The notes: generated by a model not told the origin, from the letters alone. 36,825 nt of DNA from an uncultured Collinsella sp. (GCA_902461085.1 CABPWH010000015.1:1-36825), one strand, 5' to 3'. Positions 1 through 8,380 are shown, counted from the first letter of the stretch. Program-made: numbers and translations.

Positions 1-597
1 TGAGCTTAAACGCCGCCGCGGGCCGGGGTGGGCTTGCTGCCGATCGGCTCGCGTCCCGCCAAGCGCGGCTTGGGTGCCAAGTCGCTCGACGACCTGCGCA
101 CCATCCCGTGGATCTTCAGCTGGAGCCAGGCGCGCATTAACCTGGCCGCTTGGTACGGTCTGGGCACCGCCTGCGAGCAGCTTGGCGATCTTGACCAGCT
201 CAAGGCTGCCTACCAGGAGTGGCCGTTCTTCCGCACCTTTATCGACAACATCGAGATGTCGATCGCCAAGACCGACCAGCGCATCGCCAAGATGTATCTG
301 CACCTGGGCGATCGCCAGGATCTGTCCGAGAAGGTCTTTACCGAGATGCAGCTCACCCGTAAGTGGGTCCTTGCCATCGTCGGTGATGAGTGGCCGCTGC
401 AGCGCCGCCGCGTGCTCGGTTGCGCCGTCCGCGTGCGCAACCCCTACGTCGACGCCCTGTCCATCGCCCAGGTCCGCGCCCTTCGCGAGGTGCGTATGAA
501 CCAGGACGAGATGGCCGAGGAGAAGAAGGCCGAGTACATGAGCCTGATTCTTTCGACTGTGACCGGCGTCTCGGCAGGTTTGCAGAACACGGGGTAA
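1..597 (+). CDS. ppc: Phosphoenolpyruvate carboxylase, C-terminal part (runs in from the left edge)
   Basis: PEP carboxylase makes oxaloacetate from PEP and bicarbonate, an anaplerotic step in the cytosol. Only about the last 190 residues are visible. They carry the family's C-terminal signatures: IGSRPAKR near the start, IPWIFSWSQ and AWYGLG after it, RNPYVDALSIAQV later, and the end SAGLQNTG, which matches the usual ...GMRNTG terminus (the final Gly is needed for activity in known enzymes). The frame containing these motifs (codons in phase with base 28) has stops at 1-3 and 7-9. The next frame is open from base 3 and reads SLNAAAGR before the motifs, so one extra base probably lies in the G run at 25-28. 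This is either a real frameshift or an error at a sequence edge. Identity is confident; intactness is not. Confidence 0.88.
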
Positions 598-620
598 TCG
601 ATAGCCCTGTGGCTCTCACC

Positions 621-747
621 GGGACCCGATGGGTTTCTCTCTGAATGCGTCCTCGCACTTGAAGCCCCCTTATCCTGCTCCTTCGGAGCTGCGGATAAGG
701 GGGCTTCGTGCTGCGGAATGCATTCAGAGGGAAACCCATCGGATCCC
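621..747. repeat. Nested palindrome with an internal terminator, copy 1
   Basis: Outer inverted arms at 621-648 and 720-747 pair over 28 bp with two mismatches. Inside them, a perfect 15-bp stem (661-675 with 693-707, GC-rich centre) encloses a smaller hairpin (677-681 with 685-689, TTC loop). The 12-nt linkers between outer and inner stems resemble those of the element at 3053-3177 (GTCCTCG on the left, CTGCGGA on the right), although the stems differ. It follows the ppc stop and probably acts as its terminator. See findings. Confidence 0.8.
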
Positions 748-815
748 TTCGTCCTCGGTCTTCTGGGATTAAAGCTGAGGAGAAGAATTGTGCGCTTCTC
801 GCCTTACGACTGTAG

Positions 816-850
816 CGGCCGCGGTTCCGTTTGGGGTCGCGGCCGTTTTG
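816..850 (+). terminator. Rho-independent terminator-like hairpin
   Basis: The stem CGGCCGCG (816-823) pairs with CGCGGCCG (838-845) across a 14-nt loop and is followed by TTTTGTTG. It lies between ppc and larA. The remaining gap (598-972) holds the nested palindrome and no gene that I can support. Confidence 0.6.
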
Positions 851-972
851 TTGTGGGTCAAATATGAACGTTGTGTTAATGAGTCGGTGGACGGTGGTGT
901 TTTTCGGTGAGCGGCGTATCCTTCCAACGGTTTATCTAGTGTGTCAGTTGAAAAGGAAGAGGGCGCTCGTCA

Positions 973-2250
973 TTGTTTGAATGTGAACTGCCGTTTGACC
1001 ACAAGACGTTGCATCTGGAACTCGAGGATAAGAACTTCGCGGGTGTGATGGAAGGTCATCAAAACGAGTTTAAGACTACAAAATCGCAGGAAGAGCTGGT
1101 AGAGGAGTCGCTTGCCAACCCTTATGGCTCGCCTTCGCTCGAGGAGCTTTGTGCTGGCAAGAAGGATATCGTCATTATTAGCTCCGATCATACGCGTCCC
1201 GTTCCCTCGCGTGTGACGATGCCTATTCTGCTGCATCACATCCATTCCGCTGCGCCCGAGGCTCGCGTGCGCATTCTGGTTGCTACGGGTATGCATCGTC
1301 CGTCGACGCACGAGGAGCTCGTCAACAAGTATGGCGAGGAGATCGTTGCCAACGAGGAAATCGTTATGCATGTCGCGACTGACGACAGCATGATGAAAAA
1401 GATCGGCACCCTGCCTTCTGGTGGCGAGTGCATCATCAACAAGATTGCTGCCGATTGCGATCTGCTGCTTGCCGAGGGCTTTATTGAGCCGCACTTCTTT
1501 GCTGGTTTCTCCGGTAGCCGCAAGTCCGTCCTGCCCGGCATTGCCAGCTACAAGACCATCATGTACAACCACAACGGTCAGTTTGTGAACGATTCCCACT
1601 CGCGTGCCGGCAACCTGTGCCACAACCACGTGAGCGAGGACATGTTCGCCGCTGCCGAGATGGCTCACCTTGCCTTTGTGCTTAACGTGGTGCTTAACGG
1701 CAAGCACGAGGTCATCGGCTCCTTTGCCGGCGACATCCACAAGGCGCACGAGGCCGGCTGCGAGTTCGTGAAGAGCCTTGCCGGCGTTGAGCCCGTCGAG
1801 TGCGAGATTGCCATCACCACCAATGGTGGCTACCCCCTCGATCAGAACATCTATCAGGCTGTGAAGGGCATGTGCGCTGCCGAGGCCACGCTTCCCGAGG
1901 GTGGTGTGATCATCGACGTCGCCGGTTGTGCTGACGGTCACGGTGGCGAGGGCTTCTATCACAACATCGCCGACAACGATCCGGCAGAGTTTGAGCGCGC
2001 CTGCATCGATCGTCCTAAGGACGAGACCCTGCCCGATCAGTGGACGAGCCAGATCTTTGCCCGCATCCTGGCGCATCACCCCGTGATCATGGTCACCGAC
2101 CTGTGCGATCACCAGATGCTCAAGGATATGCACATGACGCCGGTCAACACTATCGAGGAGGCGCTCAAGCTCGCCTTTGAGATGAAGGGTGCCGATGCCA
2201 AGGTGGCCGTCATTCCCGATGGCCTGGGCGTTGTCGTCGCTCAGCACTAG
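973..2250 (+). CDS. larA: Lactate racemase LarA, Ni-pincer-nucleotide dependent
   Basis: LarA interconverts D- and L-lactate using a covalently bound nickel-pincer nucleotide. The 425-residue length is normal for the family. The key residues fall at the same numbers as in the Lactobacillus plantarum enzyme: His108 (in ATGMHRP), His174 (IEPHFFAGFSG), Lys184 (GSRKSVLPG; this Lys carries the cofactor) and His200 (YNHNG). DHTRP at 72-76 is the usual substrate/cofactor loop. The start is a TTG at 973, 12 nt after AAGGAAGA; no ATG nearby would keep this numbering. The aquaporin gene follows in the same direction, and cofactor genes larB and larC lie just beyond on the other strand. larE is not in the window. 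Some LarA homologues act on other 2-hydroxy acids, so lactate as substrate rests mainly on the neighbours. Confidence 0.93.
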   Translation: MFECELPFDHKTLHLELEDKNFAGVMEGHQNEFKTTKSQEELVEESLANPYGSPSLEELCAGKKDIVIISSDHTRPVPSRVTMPILLHHIHSAAPEARVRILVATGMHRPSTHEELVNKYGEEIVANEEIVMHVATDDSMMKKIGTLPSGGECIINKIAADCDLLLAEGFIEPHFFAGFSGSRKSVLPGIASYKTIMYNHNGQFVNDSHSRAGNLCHNHVSEDMFAAAEMAHLAFVLNVVLNGKHEVIGSFAGDIHKAHEAGCEFVKSLAGVEPVECEIAITTNGGYPLDQNIYQAVKGMCAAEATLPEGGVIIDVAGCADGHGGEGFYHNIADNDPAEFERACIDRPKDETLPDQWTSQIFARILAHHPVIMVTDLCDHQMLKDMHMTPVNTIEEALKLAFEMKGADAKVAVIPDGLGVVVAQH

Positions 2251-2299
2251 TATGCGGCCTAAACGAATCGTTTATAACCGACAAGAAAGATAAGGTTTT

Positions 2300-3031
2300 A
2301 TGCTTACCAAACTCCTCTGCGAATTCGGCGCAACGGCCCTCATGATCATCTTTGGCGTGGGCGTGCACTGCGATACGGTGCTCAAGGGCACCAAGTATCA
2401 GGGCTCCGGCCACATGTTTGCCATCACCACCTGGTCTTTTGGCATCTCGGTCGCTCTGTTTATCTTTGGCGGCGCCGTGTGCATGAACCCCGCCATGGTG
2501 CTTGCCCAGTGCATCGTAGGCCTGGTGCCGTGGAGCAGCTGCATTCCCTTCATGATTGCCGATATGCTCGGCGGCTTTGCGGGTGCCGTGATCGCGTGGT
2601 TGATGTATGCCGATGAGTTCAAGGCTTCCGATGGTGTCGTCGATCCCATTGCCCAGCGCAACATCTTCTCGACCAACCCCACCACCGAGGGCACCAACTA
2701 TGCCCGTAATTTCTTCTGCGAGGCTATCTGCACCTTTGTGTTCATCAGCGCCATCCTTGCTGCTGCTAACCGTGCTGGCGAGAACGTCCTGATGCTCGCC
2801 ATCTGCGTCGGCCTGATCGTTTGGGCCGTTGGCATGGGCATGGGCGGCATCACCGGCTTCGCCATGAACCAGGCCCGTGACCTTGGTCCTCGCATGGCCT
2901 ATCAGGTGCTGCCGATCAAGAACAAGGCTGACAACAACTGGAAGTACGGCCTGCTTGTTCCTGGCATCGCACCGTTTGTCGGCGCCGCTCTGGCCGCGCT
3001 GTTTGTGCATGGTTTCTTGGGCATGTTCTAG
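2300..3031 (+). CDS. larD: Aquaporin/glycerol-facilitator family channel, probably lactic acid channel LarD
   Basis: A 243-residue MIP-family membrane channel with six hydrophobic segments. The first signature is intact (CMNPAMVLAQ). The second, normally NPA, is NQA here (FAMNQARDLGPRM) but keeps the following Arg of the selectivity filter. In L. plantarum the lar operon includes LarD, an aquaglyceroporin that passes lactic acid. A MIP gene 49 nt after larA, with larB and larC adjacent, makes the same role likely. Glycerol or other small-solute transport cannot be excluded from sequence. An SD-like AAGG precedes the ATG. The nested palindrome/terminator at 3053-3177 ends the transcript. Confidence 0.82.
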   Translation: MLTKLLCEFGATALMIIFGVGVHCDTVLKGTKYQGSGHMFAITTWSFGISVALFIFGGAVCMNPAMVLAQCIVGLVPWSSCIPFMIADMLGGFAGAVIAWLMYADEFKASDGVVDPIAQRNIFSTNPTTEGTNYARNFFCEAICTFVFISAILAAANRAGENVLMLAICVGLIVWAVGMGMGGITGFAMNQARDLGPRMAYQVLPIKNKADNNWKYGLLVPGIAPFVGAALAALFVHGFLGMF

Positions 3032-3052
3032 TCTGAGGCTACATAGTTGTCC

Positions 3053-3177
3053 GCTGTCCGCATGGGGTAACTTCCCAGCGCGTCCTCGGACATGCAAAAA
3101 GGCTCGCTGCGCACTTCGTGCGGCGAGCCTTTTTGCGTCCTGCGGAGTGCGCTGGGAAGTTACCCCATGCGGACAGC
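3053..3177. repeat. Nested palindrome with an internal terminator, copy 2
   Basis: Outer arms at 3053-3081 and 3149-3177 are a perfect 29-bp inverted repeat. The inner stem 3094-3107 with 3123-3136 (14 bp, A-run on the left and T-run on the right, so a terminator on both strands) closes a small hairpin CGCAC-TTC-GTGCG. Linkers match the 621-747 element. It lies between the convergent larD and tetR genes. The rest of the gap (3178-3333) is G/T-rich and I see nothing in it. Confidence 0.85.
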
Positions 3178-3333
3178 TGCGGGGTCTTTGTTGCGTTCGT
3201 ACAAGCACCCCAACATATATATCTGAATTTGGATGGGAGGGGCTTGTTGCTGGTAGGGGCGTTGGGTAGCTGTTGACACTTTGGGATGGATTGTGCTTTG
3301 GGTTGGGGCGGGGCTTTGAGATGAGGGGTTTAC

Positions 3334-3873
3334 TTAGTTGAAGAGAGGCTTAATAGCTGATAGGTAGTCTTTGGCTACTTCGGCCTTATCTGCTTGGAAG
3401 TTGTGCCAGGCCCACCATTGGACCATTCCTACGAAGCTTGAGGCTATGTGGTGTAGTAGGAAGCTTCGGCCCATGGTTCCGGCGGGGCCTGCGGGGTCGA
3501 CGGGGACGGTTTCGGCTGCTCGTGACATGATGGTCTTGCGTAAGCAGTCGGCGAAGACGCGTGAGCCGGCGCCGGCTACCAGCGCTCGAACGCCCTGGCG
3601 ACGCTCCCAGAGATTGTTGAGGATATGCTCGACCTGCACGAGTGGGTCGTCGAGCGGTGTGCCATCGTCGTCGAGGGCGTGGGTGCAGATGTCGCTCACG
3701 AGCTTGGCGAGCAGGTCATCTTTGCTCTTGAAGAGGCCGTAGAACGTCGCGCGACCTACGTGGGCGCGAGCAATGATGTCGCCGACGGTGATCTTGCTGT
3801 AGTCTTCCTCGCGCAGGAGCTCGGAGAATGCTGCGACGATGGCGGCGCGGCTTTTTTCCTTGCGGGCATCCAT
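3334..3873 (-). CDS. TetR family transcriptional regulator, candidate lar regulator
   Basis: About 180 residues, normal for TetR. The N-terminal helix-turn-helix is clear: AAFSELLREEDYSKITVGDI, then ARAHVGRATFYGLFKSKDDL with the family's typical FY-xx-F-K-sK. The C-terminal ligand domain is unremarkable. An upstream in-frame extension exists, but the ATG at 3873 begins MDARKEKS and lies 2 nt after the larC stop (3876-3878), so the two genes are probably translationally coupled. Being the last gene of larB-larC-tetR, it may respond to lactate or a related acid and control the locus. The inverted repeat at 5631-5664 is a possible operator. Regulatory target and ligand are inference. Confidence 0.85.
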   Translation of the reverse strand: MDARKEKSRAAIVAAFSELLREEDYSKITVGDIIARAHVGRATFYGLFKSKDDLLAKLVSDICTHALDDDGTPLDDPLVQVEHILNNLWERRQGVRALVAGAGSRVFADCLRKTIMSRAAETVPVDPAGPAGTMGRSFLLHHIASSFVGMVQWWAWHNFQADKAEVAKDYLSAIKPLFN

Positions 3874-3875
3874 GG

Positions 3876-4793
3876 CTATGCGTCCGCGTGAACGAGCAGA
3901 CAGCGGAGCGTGCCGGAGCAACCCTCGTAGGGGCGTTTGCCGGCGCCGTAGCCGACGGCTTCGATGCGGTAGCGTGGGGGCAGTTGGTCGGACGTGCGCA
4001 GCGCGGTGACGATGGCGGCGCCCGTGGGCGTCACGAGCTCGCCGGCGACAGGTGCAGGCGTGAGGGCGATATTGCCTGCCTGGCACAGGTTGACAACAGC
4101 GGGGACGGGAATGGGCATGAGGCCGTGGGCGCAGCGAATGGTGCCGTGGCCCTCGGAAAGCGACTCGACCACGATGTCCTCAATACCCAGGTCGTCGAGG
4201 CAGATGGCGACGGAGCAGACGTCGACGATGGAGTCGACGGCGCCCACCTCGTGGAACATGACGGTCTCGGGTGTTTTGCCGTGAGCCTTGGCCTCGGCAG
4301 CAGCGAGTGCGGTAAAGATGGCGAGCGCACGACGCTTGGCGCCATCGCTTAGCTGTGAGCCGTCGATGATGGCGGTGACGTCCGCCAAAGAACGGTGGTG
4401 ATGGTGGTGGGCGTGATGGTGACCCTCGTGACCATGGCCGTGGGCCTCATGGTCATGGTCGTGTGTGTGCTCGTGTTCGTGCTCGCCATGGCCATGATGG
4501 TGGTGCTCGTGCTCATGTGTGTGCTCGGCAGCCGCTTCGTTGCCGTAGAGCCAGGCCATATCGTGATCGTGGTTCTCGAGCTCCTCTGCAAGCTGAACGT
4601 CAAAGTCGCAGGCGTCGATGCCATGCTTGTTTGCACGCGTGACGGCGATCGTAAAGCCGTCGACCGGCAGTGTGGCGAGCTGTTCGCGCAGGTGCTCCTC
4701 GCTGGCGCCCAGGTCGAGCAGGGCCGCGACAGTCATGTCGCCGCTGATGCCCGAGGTGCCGTCGATGATAAGCGTGTGCTGATGATTGGACAT
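3876..4793 (-). CDS. larC: Nickel-insertion protein LarC, LarC1 domain only
   Basis: LarC inserts nickel into the pyridinium bisthiocarboxylate mononucleotide to finish the LarA cofactor. The 305-residue protein opens with IIDGTSGISGDM, the LarC/DUF111 signature, and contains a very His-rich stretch at about residues 92-135 (runs of HEH, HHHH, HGHG) expected to bind Ni. It ends soon after the conserved GYGAG. The C-terminal LarC2 domain (CTP-using half, about 150 residues) is absent. In L. plantarum, LarC1 and LarC2 are joined by a programmed frameshift, but here no frame downstream encodes LarC2, because tetR begins 2 nt after the stop. LarC2 may be elsewhere, or this form may work alone. 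An AAGGAG precedes the ATG at the end of larB. Confidence 0.88.
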   Translation of the reverse strand: MSNHQHTLIIDGTSGISGDMTVAALLDLGASEEHLREQLATLPVDGFTIAVTRANKHGIDACDFDVQLAEELENHDHDMAWLYGNEAAAEHTHEHEHHHHGHGEHEHEHTHDHDHEAHGHGHEGHHHAHHHHHRSLADVTAIIDGSQLSDGAKRRALAIFTALAAAEAKAHGKTPETVMFHEVGAVDSIVDVCSVAICLDDLGIEDIVVESLSEGHGTIRCAHGLMPIPVPAVVNLCQAGNIALTPAPVAGELVTPTGAAIVTALRTSDQLPPRYRIEAVGYGAGKRPYEGCSGTLRCLLVHADA

Positions 4794-4803
4794 GGAATGC
4801 TCC

Positions 4804-5586
4804 TTAACGGGCGCAGGGCGTGCCGGCGTTCAGATGATTGATAAGACTTGCCTGGTAGGCGGCGCCGAAGCCGTTGTCGATGTTGACGACTGAAACGCCG
4901 CTGGCGCAGGAGTTGAGCATGGCGAGCAGCGCGGCTACGCCACCAAAGCTCGCGCCGTAGCCCACGCTGGTGGGAACGGCGATGACCGGACAGCTCACAA
5001 GGCCTCCGATGACGCTCGCCAGGGCGCCTTCCATGCCGGCGATGGCGATGACCACCTGCGCCTGGGCAAGTTCCTCGGCATGAGCGAGCAGGCGGTGCAG
5101 GCCGGCGACACCCACGTCGTAGAGGCGATCGACCTCGTTGCCATAGAACTCGGCCGTCAACGCGGCTTCCTCGGCGACGGGCAGGTCGCTCGTGCCGGCG
5201 CAGGCGACGACGATGCGCCCGTTGCCGGTGGGGGAGGGCTTGCCGCCCGCGAGGGCGAGCTGGGCGTCCGGGACATATCCCAGGTCAATGCCGTTGCCGA
5301 GAAGCTCAGCGGTGCGCGCGGCTTTTTCGGCATCCAGGCGCGTGACCAGGATGCGCTCCTGGTCTGCATCGAGTAATGCTTTGATAATGGCGGCAATTTG
5401 CTCGGCGGTTTTACCGGCACCGTAGACAACCTCGCCGGCTCCCTGGCGCACTCCGCGCGAAAGATCAAGCTGCGCAAAGCCCAAATCGGCGATCGGAGCC
5501 GTCTGGATGCGCGTAAGGGCATCGGCAGGGGTGACTGATCCGCCGGCAACATCGCTCAGCAGCTGCTCAAGATCTCGCTTATCCAT
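4804..5586 (-). CDS. larB: Pyridinium-3,5-biscarboxylic acid mononucleotide synthase LarB
   Basis: LarB carboxylates and hydrolyses nicotinic acid adenine dinucleotide, the first step to the nickel-pincer cofactor. The protein of about 260 residues shows the LarB N-terminal region (LDLSRGVRQGAGEVVYGAGK) and a C-terminal AIR-carboxylase-like (PurE-like) domain with VACAGTSDLPVAEEA, the glycine-rich GMEGALASVIGG and CPVIAVPTSVGYG. The ATG at 5586 is preferred over one at 5619 because AAGGGA lies 6 nt before it. It is 10 bp upstream of larC, so they form one operon. Confidence 0.92.
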   Translation of the reverse strand: MDKRDLEQLLSDVAGGSVTPADALTRIQTAPIADLGFAQLDLSRGVRQGAGEVVYGAGKTAEQIAAIIKALLDADQERILVTRLDAEKAARTAELLGNGIDLGYVPDAQLALAGGKPSPTGNGRIVVACAGTSDLPVAEEAALTAEFYGNEVDRLYDVGVAGLHRLLAHAEELAQAQVVIAIAGMEGALASVIGGLVSCPVIAVPTSVGYGASFGGVAALLAMLNSCASGVSVVNIDNGFGAAYQASLINHLNAGTPCAR

Positions 5587-5630
5587 ATATGTTCCCTTCG
5601 ACGGCGCAAAGTCTAGCACTCAAAGGGTAT

Positions 5631-5664
5631 GTTTCCGAACACTAAGACAAAATTGTTCGGAAAC
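5631..5664. promoter_or_regulatory. Inverted repeat upstream of larB, candidate operator
   Basis: GTTTCCGAAC (5631-5640) and GTTCGGAAAC (5655-5664) are perfect 10-bp inverted arms 14 nt apart, 45-78 nt before the larB start. No T-run follows, which argues against a terminator for serB or larB. The TetR encoded in the same operon is the obvious candidate binder. The motif was not found in front of larA by eye. Confidence 0.45.
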
Positions 5665-5700
5665 TATAGGACGGACTGATTCAATTGTTAGACAGATCGG

Positions 5701-6336
5701 CTAGTCGCGCAGGATGATATCCATGGCGAGCATCAGGTTGCGCTCGTCGATGGTAAACGGGGCTGCCTCGCGCGTCTTGGGCTTGGCGCAAAACGCGATG
5801 CCAGTGCCCGCGGCCTGGATCATGGGGATGTCGTTTGCCCCGTCGCCAATAGCGACCGTGTGTGCCATATCGGCGCCGCACTCAACTGCCCAGTCCAGCA
5901 GCTGGATGAGCTTGGACTCCTTGGTCACAATGTCGGCAGCCAACTTACCGGTAAGCTTGCCGTCCACGACCTCTAGGCGGTTGGCCAGGCAAAAATCGAT
6001 GCCCGCGGCGGCTACGATCTTGTCAGCGACCTCGTGGAAGCCGCCGCTCACCACGCCGACCTTCCAGCCCTTGCTGTGTGCCGAGCGTACAAGTTCCAAC
6101 GCGCCGGGGGTAAATGTCACGCGCTCAAAGGTGCGCTCGAACACGCTCTCGTCCAGGCCGGCGAGCAGCCCCACGCGCTCCTCGAGCGCTTGCTTAAAGT
6201 CCAGCTCGCCGCGCATAGCGCGCTCGGTGATCTGTGCAACTTGCTCGCCCACGCCGGCCTCCTCGCCCAACAGGTCGATGACCTCCTGGTTGATGAGCGT
6301 GGAGTCGATATCCATAACGATGAGGCGTGCAGTCAT
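5701..6336 (-). CDS. serB: Phosphoserine phosphatase SerB
   Basis: A HAD-family phosphatase of 211 residues that dephosphorylates L-phosphoserine, the last step of serine synthesis. Motif I is MDIDSTLI (nucleophile Asp8, acid/base Asp10), followed by EVIDLLGEEAG and FKQALEERVGLLAG, typical of SerB. Motif II is VVSGGFHEVAD and the final motif is GDGANDIPMI. It lacks the N-terminal regulatory domain of the E. coli enzyme and is the short, single-domain type. The ATG at 6336 is preferred, since GGAAAGG precedes it and the DxD motif then follows within 10 residues; a longer frame to 6381 has no extra conserved sequence. It diverges from aspS and is separated from larB by 114 nt. Confidence 0.9.
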   Translation of the reverse strand: MTARLIVMDIDSTLINQEVIDLLGEEAGVGEQVAQITERAMRGELDFKQALEERVGLLAGLDESVFERTFERVTFTPGALELVRSAHSKGWKVGVVSGGFHEVADKIVAAAGIDFCLANRLEVVDGKLTGKLAADIVTKESKLIQLLDWAVECGADMAHTVAIGDGANDIPMIQAAGTGIAFCAKPKTREAAPFTIDERNLMLAMDIILRD

Positions 6337-6592
6337 GGTGGGCCTTTCCGAGTGCAGTTGTATTGGGGCACATTGTCGCACGCGGCGCGCCTGGGCGACG
6401 GCCAGGCCGCGTCAATTGTTTCGTCTCCGTCAAGTCTTTGGGCAAGAGTTACTTTTTCGCGGTACATCGACACAGGTGCGATAAGATAGAACGCCATGTC
6501 CGGCTGCGCGGTTTACGCAGGCTGGGCAAATCTGTACGACGCCGCCCGGAACGACACGGGGCGGCACAGATCCATAAAGGAGGATCACTGGT

Positions 6593-8380
6593 ATGAGCCA
6601 GACCCGTCCCATCGATGAGCATTCCATGCACACCCGTACCTGCGGCGAGCTTCGCTTCGAGAACGTGGGCGAAGAGGTCACCCTCACCGGTTGGGTGAGC
6701 CGTCGCCGCGACCACGGCGGCCTTATCTTCTGCGACCTTCGCGACCGCGAGGGCATTACGCAGCTCACCTTCGACCCCGAGCACTCCGATGGCGATGCCT
6801 TTAAGATCGCCGAGACCATGCGTCCCGAGTGGCCCATCAAGATTCACGGCGTCGTGCGCGCCCGTGGCGAGGAGACCACCAACACCAAGCTCGCGACCGG
6901 CGAGATCGAGGTCCTGACCGACCACGCCGAGGTGCTCAACACGTCCGTCACCCCGCCGTTCCAGATCGAGGACGGCATCGAGACCAGCGAGGACACTCGC
7001 CTGCGCTATCGCTATCTGGACCTCCGCCGTCCCGAGATGATGGCCAACCTCAAGCTGCGCTCCGACTTCACCTTTGCCATTCGCGAGGCGCTGCACAACC
7101 GTGAGTTCATGGAGGTCGAGACGCCCTCCCTGTTCAAGTCTACGCCCGAGGGCGCCCGCGACTTCATCGTCCCCAGCCGCATCCAGCCGGGCAACTTCTA
7201 CGCCCTGCCGCAGTCCCCGCAGCTCCTGAAGCAGCTGCTCATGGTCGGTGGCGTCGAGCGCTACTACCAGGTTGCCAAGTGCTTCCGCGACGAGGACCTG
7301 CGCGCCGACCGTCAGCCCGAGTTCACCCAGGTCGATATCGAGATGTCCTTCGTGGACCAGAACGATGTCATGAGTGCGCTCGAGGAGGTTCTTGCCGATG
7401 CCTTCGGTCGCATGGGTGTCGAGATGCCCACGCCGCTGCGTCGCATGAACTACTGGGAGGCCATGGACACCTATGGCTCCGACAAGCCCGATACCCGCTA
7501 CGGCATGCACCTGGTCGACCTGACCGACATCTTTGCCAACTCCAAGTTCAAGGTCTTCGCGACCGCTGCGAACGAGGAGGGCTCTGTCGTCAAGGCCATC
7601 AACGCCAAGGGCGCCGGTGCCTGGGCGCGTGCCAAGATCGATAAGCTCGCCGGCGTGGCCTCCACGTTTGGCGCCAAGGGCCTGGCCTGGATCGCCTTCC
7701 GCGAGGACGGTTCCATCAACAGCCCCATCGTCAAGTTCTTCTCGGACGAGGAGATGGCGGCTCTGCGCGAGCGCATGGACGTCGAGCCCGGCGACCTTGT
7801 GATGTTCGCCGCCGGCCCGCGCCTGCTCTCCGACGAGATCCTGGGCGGCATGCGTTCGCACATGGCCAATGCGCTCGAGATCAAGCGCGAGGGTCACGAC
7901 TTCCTGTGGGTCGTCAACTTCCCGCTGTTCCATTGGGACGAGGATCGCAAGGCCTATGCTGCCGAGCATCAGCCCTTTACCCTGCCGACCGAGACCGACA
8001 TCGCCAAGATCGAGGCCGATCCGCTGGCAGCCGGTTCGTGCACCTACGACTTTGTCATGGACGGCTTTGAGGCCGGCGGCGGCGGTATGCGTATCCACAA
8101 CGCCGAGATGCAGATGTCCATGCTCAAGCTCCTGGGCTTTACCGAGGAGCGCGCCGAGTCTCAGTTTGGCTTCCTCATGGAGGCCCTCAAGTTTGGTGCG
8201 CCCCCGATGGGCGGTTTCGCTCTGGGTCTGGACCGCGTGTGCATGCTGCTCACCGGTTCCGACTCCATCCGCGACGTCATGGCGTTCCCCAAGACGGCCA
8301 GTGGCTCCGACCTTATGTCGGGTGCTCCGAGTGCCGTTTCCGGCGCCCAGCTCAAGGACGTCAGCCTGCGCCTGATGTAG
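6593..8380 (+). CDS. aspS: Aspartyl-tRNA synthetase, bacterial type
   Basis: A class II synthetase charging tRNA-Asp (possibly also tRNA-Asn if this species lacks AsnRS; not decidable here). At 595 residues it matches the bacterial enzyme: N-terminal OB-fold (VTLTGWVSRRRDHGGLIFCD), hinge (RYRYLDLRR), class II motif 2 (FRDEDLRADRQPEFTQ), a GAD-type insertion in the middle, and motif 3 (GFALGLDRVCMLL). The loop usually written HHPFT reads EHQPFT here. The ATG at 6593 follows AAAGGAGG by 9 nt. The 200-nt leader has no T-box features. A strong terminator follows at 8405. Confidence 0.97.
   Translation: MSQTRPIDEHSMHTRTCGELRFENVGEEVTLTGWVSRRRDHGGLIFCDLRDREGITQLTFDPEHSDGDAFKIAETMRPEWPIKIHGVVRARGEETTNTKLATGEIEVLTDHAEVLNTSVTPPFQIEDGIETSEDTRLRYRYLDLRRPEMMANLKLRSDFTFAIREALHNREFMEVETPSLFKSTPEGARDFIVPSRIQPGNFYALPQSPQLLKQLLMVGGVERYYQVAKCFRDEDLRADRQPEFTQVDIEMSFVDQNDVMSALEEVLADAFGRMGVEMPTPLRRMNYWEAMDTYGSDKPDTRYGMHLVDLTDIFANSKFKVFATAANEEGSVVKAINAKGAGAWARAKIDKLAGVASTFGAKGLAWIAFREDGSINSPIVKFFSDEEMAALRERMDVEPGDLVMFAAGPRLLSDEILGGMRSHMANALEIKREGHDFLWVVNFPLFHWDEDRKAYAAEHQPFTLPTETDIAKIEADPLAAGSCTYDFVMDGFEAGGGGMRIHNAEMQMSMLKLLGFTEERAESQFGFLMEALKFGAPPMGGFALGLDRVCMLLTGSDSIRDVMAFPKTASGSDLMSGAPSAVSGAQLKDVSLRLM

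Noticed and set aside
3876..4086. Programmed frameshift joining LarC1 to LarC2, as in L. plantarum
   Set aside because: The overlapping frame continues into the TetR protein, not into LarC2 sequence, so no frameshift product with LarC2 is possible here.
6387..6592. T-box riboswitch in the aspS leader
   Set aside because: No T-box consensus bulge, specifier loop or antiterminator/terminator pair could be recognised; only a 6-bp CCGCCC/GGGCGG hairpin is present.
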